Below, piece after piece: positions 11,701 through 24,400 of a stretch of 64,000 nucleotides of DNA (positions are counted from its first letter, which is position 1; each line of letters begins with the position of its first letter). The stretch is from positions 62,001-126,000 of the forward strand of contig JBLDXI010000011.1 in NCBI GenBank assembly GCA_047495785.1, in the 5' to 3' direction. A program made the translations under genes and the position numbers. The notes beneath the pieces are model-generated. The model did not search any database and was not told where the DNA came from. It worked only from the letters and a program-made list of their open reading frames with translations. This DNA is from Lepidodermella squamata. Its lineage: Eukaryota > Gastrotricha.

Positions 11701-13315
11701 ATTTTCGGAAGACATCAAGTCAGCTTTGGCCTCCGATTCCTTTGCAAAGTCCGTTCTTGAATCCTTAAACGGCGAACACTGCGACCCGAAGTATGAACAC
11801 TTTTCCGAGCAAAACGGCTTGCTGTTGTTCAAGAACTTGATCTACGTCCCTGAAAGTCTACGGCTGAAAGTGTTACAGCTCCGTCATGACGCCAAGGTTG
11901 CAGGGCATTTCGGTTTCCGGAAAACTTTGGAGCTTGTCTCTCGCGATTATTGGTGGCCGAAGCAACGCCAGTTTGTCTACGAGTTCGTCAAGACTTGCGA
12001 TACCTGTAAGCGAGCCAAGGCGCCAAGACACCTGCCGTATGGCAATCTCGAACCGTTACCAACCCCGGATCGACCATGGTCCTCCATTTCGATGGATTTC
12101 ATCACCGAGCTTCCTCAATCAAACGGAAATACAGTGATTCTGAATGTAGTCGATCGGCTAACGAAAATGGCCCATTTCATTTCGCTTCCCAAACTACCAT
12201 CAGCAGAAGAAACAGCTTCAGTGTTTCTCAAGGACATTTTCCGATTACACGGCGTACCAGATTCGACCGTGACAGACCGCGGCTCGCAATTCGCCTCAAA
12301 ATTCTGGAAACGATTTTTTGAGCTTCTAGGAACCGATGTCAAACTCTCAACTGCAAATCACCCGGAAACAGACGGCCAGACGGAGCGTGTCAACCAGGTG
12401 CTGGAGCAATACCTTCGTTGTTTCACGAGCTACCAACAAGACGATTGGGCCGATCTGCTCCCCATCGCTGAATTCTGCTACAATAATTCGCTGCACGCTT
12501 CGACGAACTGCACTCCTTTCCTTGCCAACTATGGTTTCCAGCCCAAATTCGACCCGTTGACACCAAATTCCAGTGAAGTTCCTCGCGCCGAAGCTCGCAT
12601 CAAGGACCTTTCGGAACTGAAAAACGCCCTCATGACCGAACTGGAAGCCGCAAAAGAAACGTACAAGAAATACGCCGACCTCAAGCGGCAACCAGGTCCA
12701 ACTTTTTCCGAAGGCGACCTTGTTTGGCTATCAGCCAAGCATGTTTCGACGAACCGACCAAGCAAAAAACTTGATTTCAAGCGTCTTGGGCCGTTCAAAG
12801 TCGTCGAGAAGATCAGTGAGTTGGTTTACCGACTTCAACTGCCTCCAAGTCTGAAAATCCATCCGGTGTTTCACATCTCCATGCTAGAGCCATACGTCGA
12901 AAACACGATTCCCGGTCGAAAACAACCGCCGCCACCACCAGTCGAATCCGAAGAAGGCGACGAATTCGAAGTTGAAGCCATACTCGACTCGAAGGTGGAA
13001 CGTGGCACCTTGAAGTACCTGGTTGATTGGAAGGGTTATGACCCAGAAGAACGAAGTTGGGAGCCGGTTTCAAACCTGAACTGTCCAGACCTGTTGGCCG
13101 AGTTCCACGCCAAGTACCCTGACAAACCGAAAGGCACGAATGCGACGTCTGGAAGCCGTCGGCTACGACGGGGGATGTCAGGACCACGCGACCCTGTAGT
13201 ATCGGCGGTCGAGAAGTTTCCAGAAACTTCCGCGTTCTCGAACCTGCCAGAACCCAGCAAGTTCTCGAACCTTCCAGAAACTTCCGATTCTAGAACATTC
13301 CATTGTAATATATAA
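8729..13315 (+). CDS. Chromovirus Gag-Pol polyprotein, intact, 1,528 aa
   Basis: One uninterrupted frame encodes all replication and integration proteins. Gag is about 1-290, with an alpha-helical retrotransposon-Gag core at about 75-235. A CCHC knuckle has C296, C299, H304 and C309. The protease motif is VDCGADG with D369; it reads DCG rather than the usual D-S/T-G. Reverse transcriptase is about 535-720 with YLDD at 688-691. RNase H is about 830-950 (D837, E879, D906). Integrase has H1053, H1060, C1090 and C1093, then catalytic D1123, D1183 and E1219 (35 residues between the last two). A GPF module lies at about 1353-1372 and a chromodomain at about 1413-1465 (aromatics in LVDWKGY and RSWEP). 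There is no Gag/Pol frameshift. The last 46 or so codons run into the 3' LTR and the TAA stop lies inside the TATA box. ATG 8729 is the first sensible start after the leader. Confidence 0.97.
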   Translation: MEATELHAQLADLQGQNYAINQRLNAFTDQIAQLCTAVNALRAVAPSVQPVASDPVAQVPVTTTQPNALRAKIPGRYAGDRSKFRAFVTQCQIYLRLNAAYYPDDSAKVAFICTLLDDSARDWMTPFAETNHAIMSDFAAFLASFKAAFDDPNRTRTAELALQRLKQGNRSVAVYAAEFQRLAVDTTWNDSALAHQFRFGLSDEIKDELARVDYPSNLQDLINLSNKIDARLTERRLERKHQAIFPRSTVVPPTITAPASLPQAAAQPEPEPMQVDVVRKPLTQAEREYRRKNGLCMYCGQPGHVIRTCPTRPTTARVRKINNIQHDVPIADDEINNEESYSRSSLFLLRSVVNVPKDDLAVMAIAMVDCGADGNFMDIQFAKEHDIPLIEKKKPIPVGGIDGRSLKSGPITHQTAPLQFEIYGHIETIVFELIDSPHYPVILGIPWLELHDPTIRWSGRTIMFNAAHCKKHCNAEFQHHFVAAVSQATAAPVDPLQGLPSKYHEFADVFSEKEADKLPPHRPYDCPIDLEPGTMPPFGPIYSLSEVELEALKKYISENLEKGFIRSSKSSAGSPILFVKKKDGTLRLCVDYRGLNKITKRNRYPLPLIPELLDRLRHAKIFTKLDLRGAYNLLRIKEGDEWKTAFRTRYGLFEYLVMPFGLTNAPAAFQYFMNDIFRDMLDICVVIYLDDILIFSEDPSKHEEHVREVLRRLRENRLFSKLSKCEFDVKKVEFLGFHISTEGIAMDEKKVACIRDWKRPTSVKDIQCFMGFANFYRRFVANFAKIAHPINRLLKKNAPFHWDDSAEQAFKTLKEKFTSAPVLIHPDPDLPFIVETDCSNFALGCILSQVHSDGRLHPCAYYSRSLSDAERNYDIHDKELLAVKVAFEEWRHYLEGARHKITVYCDHKNLEYFMSQRKILSQRQARWANFFSRFDFVLTYRPGSKGGKPDALSRRPEYRGTDKNDDPEASSVLTPAHFQVMALKSFSWSCQFSEDIKSALASDSFAKSVLESLNGEHCDPKYEHFSEQNGLLLFKNLIYVPESLRLKVLQLRHDAKVAGHFGFRKTLELVSRDYWWPKQRQFVYEFVKTCDTCKRAKAPRHLPYGNLEPLPTPDRPWSSISMDFITELPQSNGNTVILNVVDRLTKMAHFISLPKLPSAEETASVFLKDIFRLHGVPDSTVTDRGSQFASKFWKRFFELLGTDVKLSTANHPETDGQTERVNQVLEQYLRCFTSYQQDDWADLLPIAEFCYNNSLHASTNCTPFLANYGFQPKFDPLTPNSSEVPRAEARIKDLSELKNALMTELEAAKETYKKYADLKRQPGPTFSEGDLVWLSAKHVSTNRPSKKLDFKRLGPFKVVEKISELVYRLQLPPSLKIHPVFHISMLEPYVENTIPGRKQPPPPPVESEEGDEFEVEAILDSKVERGTLKYLVDWKGYDPEERSWEPVSNLNCPDLLAEFHAKYPDKPKGTNATSGSRRLRRGMSGPRDPVVSAVEKFPETSAFSNLPEPSKFSNLPETSDSRTFHCNI
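13169..13175 (+). other. Polypurine tract
   Basis: Short purine run with five G (ending GGGGGA) directly against the 3' LTR TG. Its position and content fit a plus-strand primer, although it is short and lies within the coding frame. Confidence 0.65.
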
Positions 13316-13420
13316 ACCCTTGTTTCGCTTATGTTATTTTAATTGTAATATTAACTGTTTCTTTGCTAATAAACGGCAATACTTAGCTTACAGCTTCTGT
13401 GTTTTGCTTCCGCTCTTACA
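13176..13420 (+). repeat. 3' LTR
   Basis: Base-for-base match to 8418-8662 over 245 bp as read by eye. It carries the same heat-shock cluster (13213-13300), TATA box (13309-13316) and AATAAA (13368-13373). The Gag-Pol stop codon (13313-13315) falls inside the TATA box, so about 140 bp of U3 is both promoter and coding sequence. Confidence 0.96.
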
Positions 13421-13425
13421 CAGCC
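13421..13425. repeat. Target-site duplication, right copy
   Basis: CAGCC, matching 8413-8417. The satellite monomer resumes in register directly after it. Confidence 0.93.
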
Positions 13426-16400
13426 AAAACGGCTGAAATCGCAGTTTTGGACCCTTGTACGTAGCGCCACGATGCAGAATCGTGCGCCACCGCGGTAAAT
13501 CAGCCATATTCTGGCATCATTCGATAGTGGCAGCATGCGCAAACACGTTTGCAGGCGATTGGCGCACATTTCGGATGACCGATATTTCGCTGCCAGCCAA
13601 AACGGCTGAAATCGCAGTTTTGGACCCTTGTACGTAGCGCCACGATGCAGAATCGTGCGCCACCGCGGTAAATCAGCCATATTCTGGCATCATTCGATAG
13701 TGGCAGCATGCGCAAACACGTTTGCAGGCGATTGGCGCACATTTCGGATGACCGATATTTCGCTGCCAGCCAAAACGGCTGAAATCGCAGTTTTGGACCC
13801 TTGTACGTAGCGCCTCGATGCAGAATCGTGCGCCACCGCGGTAAATCAGCCATATTCTGGCATCATTCGATAGTGGCAGCATGCGCAAACACGTTTGCAG
13901 GCGATTGGCGCACATTTCGGATGACCGATATTTCGCTGCCAGCCAAAACGGCTGAAATCGCAGTTTTGGACCCTTGTACGTAGCGCCTCGATGCAGAATC
14001 GTGCGCCACCGCGGTAAATCAGCCATATTCTGGCATCATTCGATAGTGGCAGCATGCGCAAACACGTTTGCAGGCGATTGGCGCACATTTCGGATGACCG
14101 ATATTTCGCTGCCAGCCAAAACGGCTGAAATCGCAGTTTTGGACCCTTGTACGTAGCGCCACGATGCAGAATCGTGCGCCACCGCGGTAAATCAGCCATA
14201 TTCTGGCATCATTCGATAGTGGCAGCATGCGCAAACACGTTTGCAGGCGATTGGCGCACATTTCGGATGACCGATATTTCGCTGCCAGCCAAAACGGCTG
14301 AAATCGCAGTTTTGGACCCTTGTACGTAGCGCCTCGATGCAGAATCGTGCGCCACCGCGGTAAATCAGCCATATTCTGGCATCATTCGATAGTGGCAGCA
14401 TGCGCAAACACGTTTGCAGGCGATTGGCGCACATTTCGGATGACCGATATTTCGCTGCCAGCCAAAACGGCTGAAATCGCAGTTTTGGACCCTTGTACGT
14501 AGCGCCACGATGCAGAATCGTGCGCCACCGCGGTAAATCAGCCATATTCTGGCATCATTCGATAGTGGCAGCATGCGCAAACACGTTTGCAGGCGATTGG
14601 CGCACATTTCGGATGACCGATATTTCGCTGCCAGCCAAAACGGCTGAAATCGCAGTTTTGGACCCTTGTACGTAGCGCCACGATGCAGAATCGTGCGCCA
14701 CCGCGGTAAATCAGCCATATTCTGGCATCATTCGATAGTGGCAGCATGCGCAAACACGTTTGCAGGCGATTGGCGCACATTTCGGATGACCGATATTTCG
14801 CTGCCAGCCAAAACGGCTGAAATCGCAGTTTTGGACCCTTGTACGTAGCGCCACGATGCAGAATCGTGCGCCACCGCGATAAATCAGCCATATTCTGGCA
14901 TCATTCGATAGTGGCAGCATGCGCAAACACGTTTGCAGGCGATTGGCGCACATTTCGGATGACCGATATTTCGCTGCCAGCCAAAACGGCTGAAATCGCA
15001 GTTTTGGACCCTTGTACGTAGCGCCACGATGCAGAATCGTGCGCCACCGCGGTAAATCAGCCATATTCTGGCATCATTCGATAGTGGCAGCATGCGCAAA
15101 CACGTTTGCAGGCGATTGGCGCACATTTCGGATGACCGATATTTCGCTGCCAGCCAAAACGGCTGAAATCGCAGTTTTGGACCCTTGTACGTAGCGCCAC
15201 GATGCAGAATCGTGCGCCACCGCGATAAATCAGCCATATTCTGGCATCATTCGATAGTGGCAGCATGCGCAAACACGTTTGCAGGCGATTGGCGCACATT
15301 TCGGATGACCGATATTTCGCTGCCAGCCAAAACGGCTGAAATCGCAGTTTTGGACCCTTGTACGTAGCGCCACGATGCAGAATCGTGCGCCACCGCGGTA
15401 AATCAGCCATATTCTGGCATCATTCGATAGTGGCAGCATGCGCAAACACGTTTGCAGGCGATTGGCGCACATTTCGGATGACCGATATTTCGCTGCCAGC
15501 CAAAACGGCTGAAATCGCAGTTTTGGACCCTTGTACGTAGCGCCACGATGCAGAATCGTGCGCCACCGCGGTAAATCAGCCATATTCTGGCATCATTCGA
15601 TAGTGGCAGCATGCGCAAACACGTTTGCAGGCGATTGGCGCACATTTCGGATGACCGATATTTCGCTGCCAGCCAAAACGGCTGAAATCGCAGTTTTGGA
15701 CCCTTGTACGTAGCGCCACGATGCAGAATCGTGCGCCACCGCGGTAAATCAGCCATATTCTGGCATCATTCGATAGTGGCAGCATGCGCAAACACGTTTG
15801 CAGGCGATTGGCGCACATTTCGGATGACCGATATTTCGCTGCCAGCCAAAACGGCTGAAATCGCAGTTTTGGACCCTTGTACGTAGCGCCACGATGCAGA
15901 ATCGTGCGCCACCGCGGTAAATCAGCCATATTCTGGCATCATTCGATAGTGGCAGCATGCGCAAACACGTTTGCAGGCGATTGGCGCACATTTCGGATGA
16001 CCGATATTTCGCTGCCAGCCAAAACGGCTGAAATCGCAGTTTTGGACCCTTGTACGTAGCGCCACGATGCAGAATCGTGCGCCACCGCGGTAAATCAGCC
16101 ATATTCTGGCATCATTCGATAGTGGCAGCATGCGCAAACACGTTTGCAGGCGATTGGCGCACATTTCGGATGACCGATATTTCGCTGCCAGCCAACACGG
16201 CTGAAATCGCAGTTTTGGACCCTTGTACGTAGCGCCACGATGCAGAATCGTGCGCCACCGCGGTAAATCAGCCATATTCTGGCATCATTCGATAGTGGCA
16301 GCATGCGCAAACACGTTTGCAGGCGATTGGCGCACATTTCGGATGACCGATATTTCGCTGCCAGCCAAAACGGCTGAAATCGCAGTTTTGGACCCTTGTA

Positions 16401-18471
16401 CGTAGCGCCACGATGCAGAATCGTGCGCCACCGCGGTAAATCAGCCATATTCTGGCATCATTCGATAGTGGCAGCATGCGCAAACACGTTTGCAGGCGAT
16501 TGGCGCACATTTCGGATGACCGATATTTCGCTGCCAGCCAAAACGGCTGAAATCGCAGTTTTGGACCCTTGTACGTAGCGCCACGATGCAGAATCGTGCG
16601 CCACCGCGGTAAATCAGCCATATTCTGGCATCATTCGATAGTGGCAGCATGCGCAAACACGTTTGCAGGCGATTGGCGCACATTTCGGATGACCGATATT
16701 TCGCTGCCAGCCAACACGGCTGAAATCGCAGTTTTGGACCCTTGTACGTAGCGCCACGATGCAGAATCGTGCGCCACCGCGGTAAATCAGCCATATTCTG
16801 GCATCATTCGATAGTGGCAGCATGCGCAAACACGTTTGCAGGCGATTGGCGCACATTTCGGATGACCGATATTTCGCTGCCAGCCAAAACGGCTGAAATC
16901 GCAGTTTTGGACCCTTGTACGTAGCGCCACGATGCAGAATCGTGCGCCACCGCGATAAATCAGCCATATTCTGGCATCATTCGATAGTGGCAGCATGCGC
17001 AAACACGTTTGCAGGCGATTGGCGCACATTTCGGATGACCGATATTTCGCTGCCAGCCAAAACGGCTGAAATCGCAGTTTTGGACCCTTGTACGTAGCGC
17101 CACGATGCAGAATCGTGCGCCACCGCGATAAATCAGCCATATTCTGGCATCATTCGATAGTGGCAGCATGCGCAAACACGTTTGCAGGCGATTGGCGCAC
17201 ATTTCGGATGACCGATATTTCGCTGCCAGCCAAAACGGCTGAAATCGCAGTTTTGGACCCTTGTACGTAGCGCCACGATGCAGAATCGTGCGCCACCGCG
17301 GTAAATCAGCCATATTCTGGCATCATTCGATAGTGGCAGCATGCGCAAACACGTTTGCAGGCGATTGGCGCACATTTCGGATGACCGATATTTCGCTGCC
17401 AGCCAAAACGGCTGAAATCGCAGTTTTGGACCCTTGTACGTAGCGCCACGATGCAGAATCGTGCGCCACCGCGGTAAATCAGCCATATTCTGGCATCATT
17501 CGATAGTGGCAGCATGCGCAAACACGTTTGCAGGCGATTGGCGCACATTTCGGATGACCGATATTTCGCTGCCAGCCAAAACGGCTGAAATCGCAGTTTT
17601 GGACCCTTGTACGTAGCGCCACGATGCAGAATCGTGCGCCACCGCGGTAAATCAGCCATATTCTGGCATCATTCGATAGTGGCAGCATGCGCAAACACGT
17701 TTGCAGGCGATTGGCGCACATTTCGGATGACCGATATTTCGCTGCCAGCCAACACGGCTGAAATCGCAGTTTTGGACCCTTGTACGTAGCGCCACGATGC
17801 AGAATCGTGCGCCACCGCGGTAAATCAGCCATATTCTGGCATCATTCGATAGTGGCAGCATGCGCAAACACGTTTGCAGGCGATTGGCGCACATTTCGGA
17901 TGACCGATATTTCGCTGCCAGCCAAAACGGCTGAAATCGCAGTTTTGGACCCTTGTACGTAGCGCCACGATGCAGAATCGTGCGCCACCGCGGTAAATCA
18001 GCCATATTCTGGCATCATTCGATAGTGGCAGCATGCGCAAACACGTTTGCAGGCGATTGGCGCACATTTCGGATGACCGATATTTCGCTGCCAGCCAAAA
18101 CGGCTGAAATCGCAGTTTTGGACCCTTGTACGTAGCGCCACGATGCAGAATCGTGCGCCACCGCGGTAAATCAGCCATATTCTGGCATCATTCGATAGTG
18201 GCAGCATGCGCAAACACGTTTGCAGGCGATTGGCGCACATTTCGGATGACCGATATTTCGCTGCCAGCCAAAACGGCTGAAATCGCAGTTTTGGACCCTT
18301 GTACGTAGCGCCACGATGCAGAATCGTGCGCCACCGCGGTAAATCAGCCATATTCTGGCATCATTCGATAGTGGCAGCATGCGCAAACACGTTTGCAGGC
18401 GATTGGCGCACATTTCGGATGACCGATATTTCGCTGCCAGCCAAAACGGCTGAAATCGCAGTTTTGGACCC

Positions 18472-21400
18472 TTGTACGTAGCGCCACGATGCAGAATCGT
18501 GCGCCACCGCGATAAATCAGCCATATTCTGGCATCATTCGATAGTGGCAGCATGCGCAAACACGTTTGCAGGCGATTGGCGCACATTTCGGATGACCGAT
18601 ATTTCGCTGCCAGCCAAAACGGCTGAAATCGCAGTTTTGGACCCTTGTACGTAGCGCCACGATGCAGAATCGTGCGCCACCGCGATAAATCAGCCATATT
18701 CTGGCATCATTCGATAGTGGCAGCATGCGCAAACACGTTTGCAGGCGATTGGCGCACATTTCGGATGACCGATATTTCGCTGCCAGCCAAAACGGCTGAA
18801 ATCGCAGTTTTGGACCCTTGTACGTAGCGCCACGATGCAGAATCGTGCGCCACCGCGGTAAATCAGCCATATTCTGGCATCATTCGATAGTGGCAGCATG
18901 CGCAAACACGTTTGCAGGCGATTGGCGCACATTTCGGATGACCGATATTTCGCTGCCAGCCAAAACGGCTGAAATCGCAGTTTTGGACCCTTGTACGTAG
19001 CGCCACGATGCAGAATCGTGCGCCACCGCGGTAAATCAGCCATATTCTGGCATCATTCGATAGTGGCAGCATGCGCAAACACGTTTGCAGGCGATTGGCG
19101 CACATTTCGGATGACCGATATTTCGCTGCCAGCCAAAACGGCTGAAATCGCAGTTTTGGACCCTTGTACGTAGCGCCACGATGCAGAATCGTGCGCCACC
19201 GCGGTAAATCAGCCATATTCTGGCATCATTCGATAGTGGCAGCATGCGCAAACACGTTTGCAGGCGATTGGCGCACATTTCGGATGACCGATATTTCGCT
19301 GCCAGCCAAAACGGCTGAAATCGCAGTTTTGGACCCTTGTACGTAGCGCCACGATGCAGAATCGTGCGCCACCGCGGTAAATCAGCCATATTCTGGCATC
19401 ATTCGATAGTGGCAGCATGCGCAAACACGTTTGCAGGCGATTGGCGCACATTTCGGATGACCGATATTTCGCTGCCAGCCAAAACGGCTGAAATCGCAGT
19501 TTTGGACCCTTGTACGTAGCGCCACGATGCAGAATCGTGCGCCACCGCGATAAATCAGCCATATTCTGGCATCATTCGATAGTGGCAGCATGCGCAAACA
19601 CGTTTGCAGGCGATTGGCGCACATTTCGGATGACCGATATTTCGCTGCCAGCCAAAACGGCTGAAATCGCAGTTTTGGACCCTTGTACGTAGCGCCACGA
19701 TGCAGAATCGTGCGCCACCGCGATAAATCAGCCATATTCTGGCATCATTCGATAGTGGCAGCATGCGCAAACACGTTTGCAGGCGATTGGCGCACATTTC
19801 GGATGACCGATATTTCGCTGCCAGCCAAAACGGCTGAAATCGCAGTTTTGGACCCTTGTACGTAGCGCCACGATGCAGAATCGTGCGCCACCGCGGTAAA
19901 TCAGCCATATTCTGGCATCATTCGATAGTGGCAGCATGCGCAAACACGTTTGCAGGCGATTGGCGCACATTTCGGATGACCGATATTTCGCTGCCAGCCA
20001 AAACGGCTGAAATCGCAGTTTTGGACCCTTGTACGTAGCGCCACGATGCAGAATCGTGCGCCACCGCGGTAAATCAGCCATATTCTGGCATCATTCGATA
20101 GTGGCAGCATGCGCAAACACGTTTGCAGGCGATTGGCGCACATTTCGGATGACCGATATTTCGCTGCCAGCCAAAACGGCTGAAATCGCAGTTTTGGACC
20201 CTTGTACGTAGCGCCACGATGCAGAATCGTGCGCCACCGCGGTAAATCAGCCATATTCTGGCATCATTCGATAGTGGCAGCATGCGCAAACACGTTTGCA
20301 GGCGATTGGCGCACATTTCGGATGACCGATATTTCGCTGCCAGCCAAAACGGCTGAAATCGCAGTTTTGGACCCTTGTACGTAGCGCCACGATGCAGAAT
20401 CGTGCGCCACCGCGGTAAATCAGCCATATTCTGGCATCATTCGATAGTGGCAGCATGCGCAAACACGTTTGCAGGCGATTGGCGCACATTTCGGATGACC
20501 GATATTTCGCTGCCAGCCAAAACGGCTGAAATCGCAGTTTTGGACCCTTGTACGTAGCGCCACGATGCAGAATCGTGCGCCACCGCGATAAATCAGCCAT
20601 ATTCTGGCATCATTCGATAGTGGCAGCATGCGCAAACACGTTTGCAGGCGATTGGCGCACATTTCGGATGACCGATATTTCGCTGCCAGCCAAAACGGCT
20701 GAAATCGCAGTTTTGGACCCTTGTACGTAGCGCCACGATGCAGAATCGTGCGCCACCGCGGTAAATCAGCCATATTCTGGCATCATTCGATAGTGGCAGC
20801 ATGCGCAAACACGTTTGCAGGCGATTGGCGCACATTTCGGATGACCGATATTTCGCTGCCAGCCAAAACGGCTGAAATCGCAGTTTTGGACCCTTGTACG
20901 TAGCGCCACGATGCAGAATCGTGCGCCACCGCGATAAATCAGCCATATTCTGGCATCATTCGATAGTGGCAGCATGCGCAAACACGTTTGCAGGCGATTG
21001 GCGCACATTTCGGATGACCGATATTTCGCTGCCAGCCAAAACGGCTGAAATCGCAGTTTTGGACCCTTGTACGTAGCGCCACGATGCAGAATCGTGCGCC
21101 ACCGCGATAAATCAGCCATATTCTGGCATCATTCGATAGTGGCAGCATGCGCAAACACGTTTGCAGGCGATTGGCGCACATTTCGGATGACCGATATTTC
21201 GCTGCCAGCCAAAACGGCTGAAATCGCAGTTTTGGACCCTTGTACGTAGCGCCACGATGCAGAATCGTGCGCCACCGCGATAAATCAGCCATATTCTGGC
21301 ATCATTCGATAGTGGCAGCATGCGCAAACACGTTTGCAGGCGATTGGCGCACATTTCGGATGACCGATATTTCGCTGCCAGCCAAAACGGCTGAAATCGC

Positions 21401-24400
21401 AGTTTTGGACCCTTGTACGTAGCGCCACGATGCAGAATCGTGCGCCACCGCGGTAAATCAGCCATATTCTGGCATCATTCGATAGTGGCAGCATGCGCAA
21501 ACACGTTTGCAGGCGATTGGCGCACATTTCGGATGACGGATATTTCGCTGCCAGCCAAAACGGCTGAAATCGCAGTTTTGGACCCTTGTACGTAGCGCCA
21601 CGATGCAGAATCGTGCGCCACCGCGGTAAATCAGCCATATTCTGGCATCATTCGATAGTGGCAGCATGCGCAAACACGTTTGCAGGCGATTGGCGCACAT
21701 TTCGGATGACCGATATTTCGCTGCCAGCCAAAACGGCTGAAATCGCAGTTTTGGACCCTTGTACGTAGCGCCACGATGCAGAATCGTGCGCCACCGCGGT
21801 AAATCAGCCATATTCTGGCATCATTCGATAGTGGCAGCATGCGCAAACACGTTTGCAGGCGATTGGCGCACATTTCGGATGACCGATATTTCGCTGCCAG
21901 CCAAAACGGCTGAAATCGCAGTTTTGGACCCTTGTACGTAGCGCCACGATGCAGAATCGTGCGCCACCGCGATAAATCAGCCATATTCTGGCATCATTCG
22001 ATAGTGGCAGCATGCGCAAACACGTTTGCAGGCGATTGGCGCACATTTCGGATGACCGATATTTCGCTGCCAGCCAAAACGGCTGAAATCGCAGTTTTGG
22101 ACCCTTGTACGTAGCGCCACGATGCAGAATCGTGCGCCACCGCGATAAATCAGCCATATTCTGGCATCATTCGATAGTGGCAGCATGCGCAAACACGTTT
22201 GCAGGCGATTGGCGCACATTTCGGATGACCGATATTTCGCTGCCAGCCAAAACGGCTGAAATCGCAGTTTTGGACCCTTGTACGTAGCGCCACGATGCAG
22301 AATCGTGCGCCACCGCGATAAATCAGCCATATTCTGGCATCATTCGATAGTGGCAGCATGCGCAAACACGTTTGCAGGCGATTGGCGCACATTTCGGATG
22401 ACCGATATTTCGCTGCCAGCCAAAACGGCTGAAATCGCAGTTTTGGACCCTTGTACGTAGCGCCACGATGCAGAATCGTGCGCCACCGCGGTAAATCAGC
22501 CATATTCTGGCATCATTCGATAGTGGCAGCATGCGCAAACACGTTTGCAGGCGATTGGCGCACATTTCGGATGACGGATATTTCGCTGCCAGCCAAAACG
22601 GCTGAAATCGCAGTTTTGGACCCTTGTACGTAGCGCCACGATGCAGAATCGTGCGCCACCGCGGTAAATCAGCCATATTCTGGCATCATTCGATAGTGGC
22701 AGCATGCGCAAACACGTTTGCAGGCGATTGGCGCACATTTCGGATGACCGATATTTCGCTGCCAGCCAAAACGGCTGAAATCGCAGTTTTGGACCCTTGT
22801 ACGTAGCGCCACGATGCAGAATCGTGCGCCACCGCGGTAAATCAGCCATATTCTGGCATCATTCGATAGTGGCAGCATGCGCAAACACGTTTGCAGGCGA
22901 TTGGCGCACATTTCGGATGACCGATATTTCGCTGCCAGCCAAAACGGCTGAAATCGCAGTTTTGGACCCTTGTACGTAGCGCCACGATGCAGAATCGTGC
23001 GCCACCGCGATAAATCAGCCATATTCTGGCATCATTCGATAGTGGCAGCATGCGCAAACACGTTTGCAGGCGATTGGCGCACATTTCGGATGACCGATAT
23101 TTCGCTGCCAGCCAAAACGGCTGAAATCGCAGTTTTGGACCCTTGTACGTAGCGCCACGATGCAGAATCGTGCGCCACCGCGATAAATCAGCCATATTCT
23201 GGCATCATTCGATAGTGGCAGCATGCGCAAACACGTTTGCAGGCGATTGGCGCACATTTCGGATGACGGATATTTCGCTGCCAGCCAAAACGGCTGAAAT
23301 CGCAGTTTTGGACCCTTGTACGTAGCGCCACGATGCAGAATCGTGCGCCACCGCGGTAAATCAGCCATATTCTGGCATCATTCGATAGTGGCAGCATGCG
23401 CAAACACGTTTGCAGGCGATTGGCGCACATTTCGGATGACCGATATTTCGCTGCCAGCCAAAACGGCTGAAATCGCAGTTTTGGACCCTTGTACGTAGCG
23501 CCACGATGCAGAATCGTGCGCCACCGCGGTAAATCAGCCATATTCTGGCATCATTCGATAGTGGCAGCATGCGCAAACACGTTTGCAGGCGATTGGCGCA
23601 CATTTCGGATGACCGATATTTCGCTGCCAGCCAAAACGGCTGAAATCGCAGTTTTGGACCCTTGTACGTAGCGCCACGATGCAGAATCGTGCGCCACCGC
23701 GATAAATCAGCCATATTCTGGCATCATTCGATAGTGGCAGCATGCGCAAACACGTTTGCAGGCGATTGGCGCACATTTCGGATGACCGATATTTCGCTGC
23801 CAGCCAAAACGGCTGAAATCGCAGTTTTGGACCCTTGTACGTAGCGCCACGATGCAGAATCGTGCGCCACCGCGATAAATCAGCCATATTCTGGCATCAT
23901 TCGATAGTGGCAGCATGCGCAAACACGTTTGCAGGCGATTGGCGCACATTTCGGATGACCGATATTTCGCTGCCAGCCAAAACGGCTGAAATCGCAGTTT
24001 TGGACCCTTGTACGTAGCGCCACGATGCAGAATCGTGCGCCACCGCGATAAATCAGCCATATTCTGGCATCATTCGATAGTGGCAGCATGCGCAAACACG
24101 TTTGCAGGCGATTGGCGCACATTTCGGATGACCGATATTTCGCTGCCAGCCAAAACGGCTGAAATCGCAGTTTTGGACCCTTGTACGTAGCGCCACGATG
24201 CAGAATCGTGCGCCACCGCGGTAAATCAGCCATATTCTGGCATCATTCGATAGTGGCAGCATGCGCAAACACGTTTGCAGGCGATTGGCGCACATTTCGG
24301 ATGACCGATATTTCGCTGCCAGCCAAAACGGCTGAAATCGCAGTTTTGGACCCTTGTACGTAGCGCCACGATGCAGAATCGTGCGCCACCGCGGTAAATC

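Larger units (their letters stand above)
8418..13420 (+). mobile_element. Full-length Ty3/Gypsy chromovirus (LTR retrotransposon)
   Basis: A 5,003-bp element with two LTRs of 245 bp (TG...CA) that I read as identical, a 5-bp target duplication, a self-priming primer-binding site, one open Gag-Pol frame and a short polypurine tract before the 3' LTR. The domain order is Gag, CCHC zinc knuckle, protease, reverse transcriptase, RNase H, integrase with GPF module, then chromodomain. That order defines chromoviruses within Metaviridae. Every structural part appears intact and the LTRs have not diverged, so insertion is recent and the copy may be competent. It sits inside a satellite monomer, which fits chromodomain-guided insertion into heterochromatin (inference). 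Confidence 0.97.
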
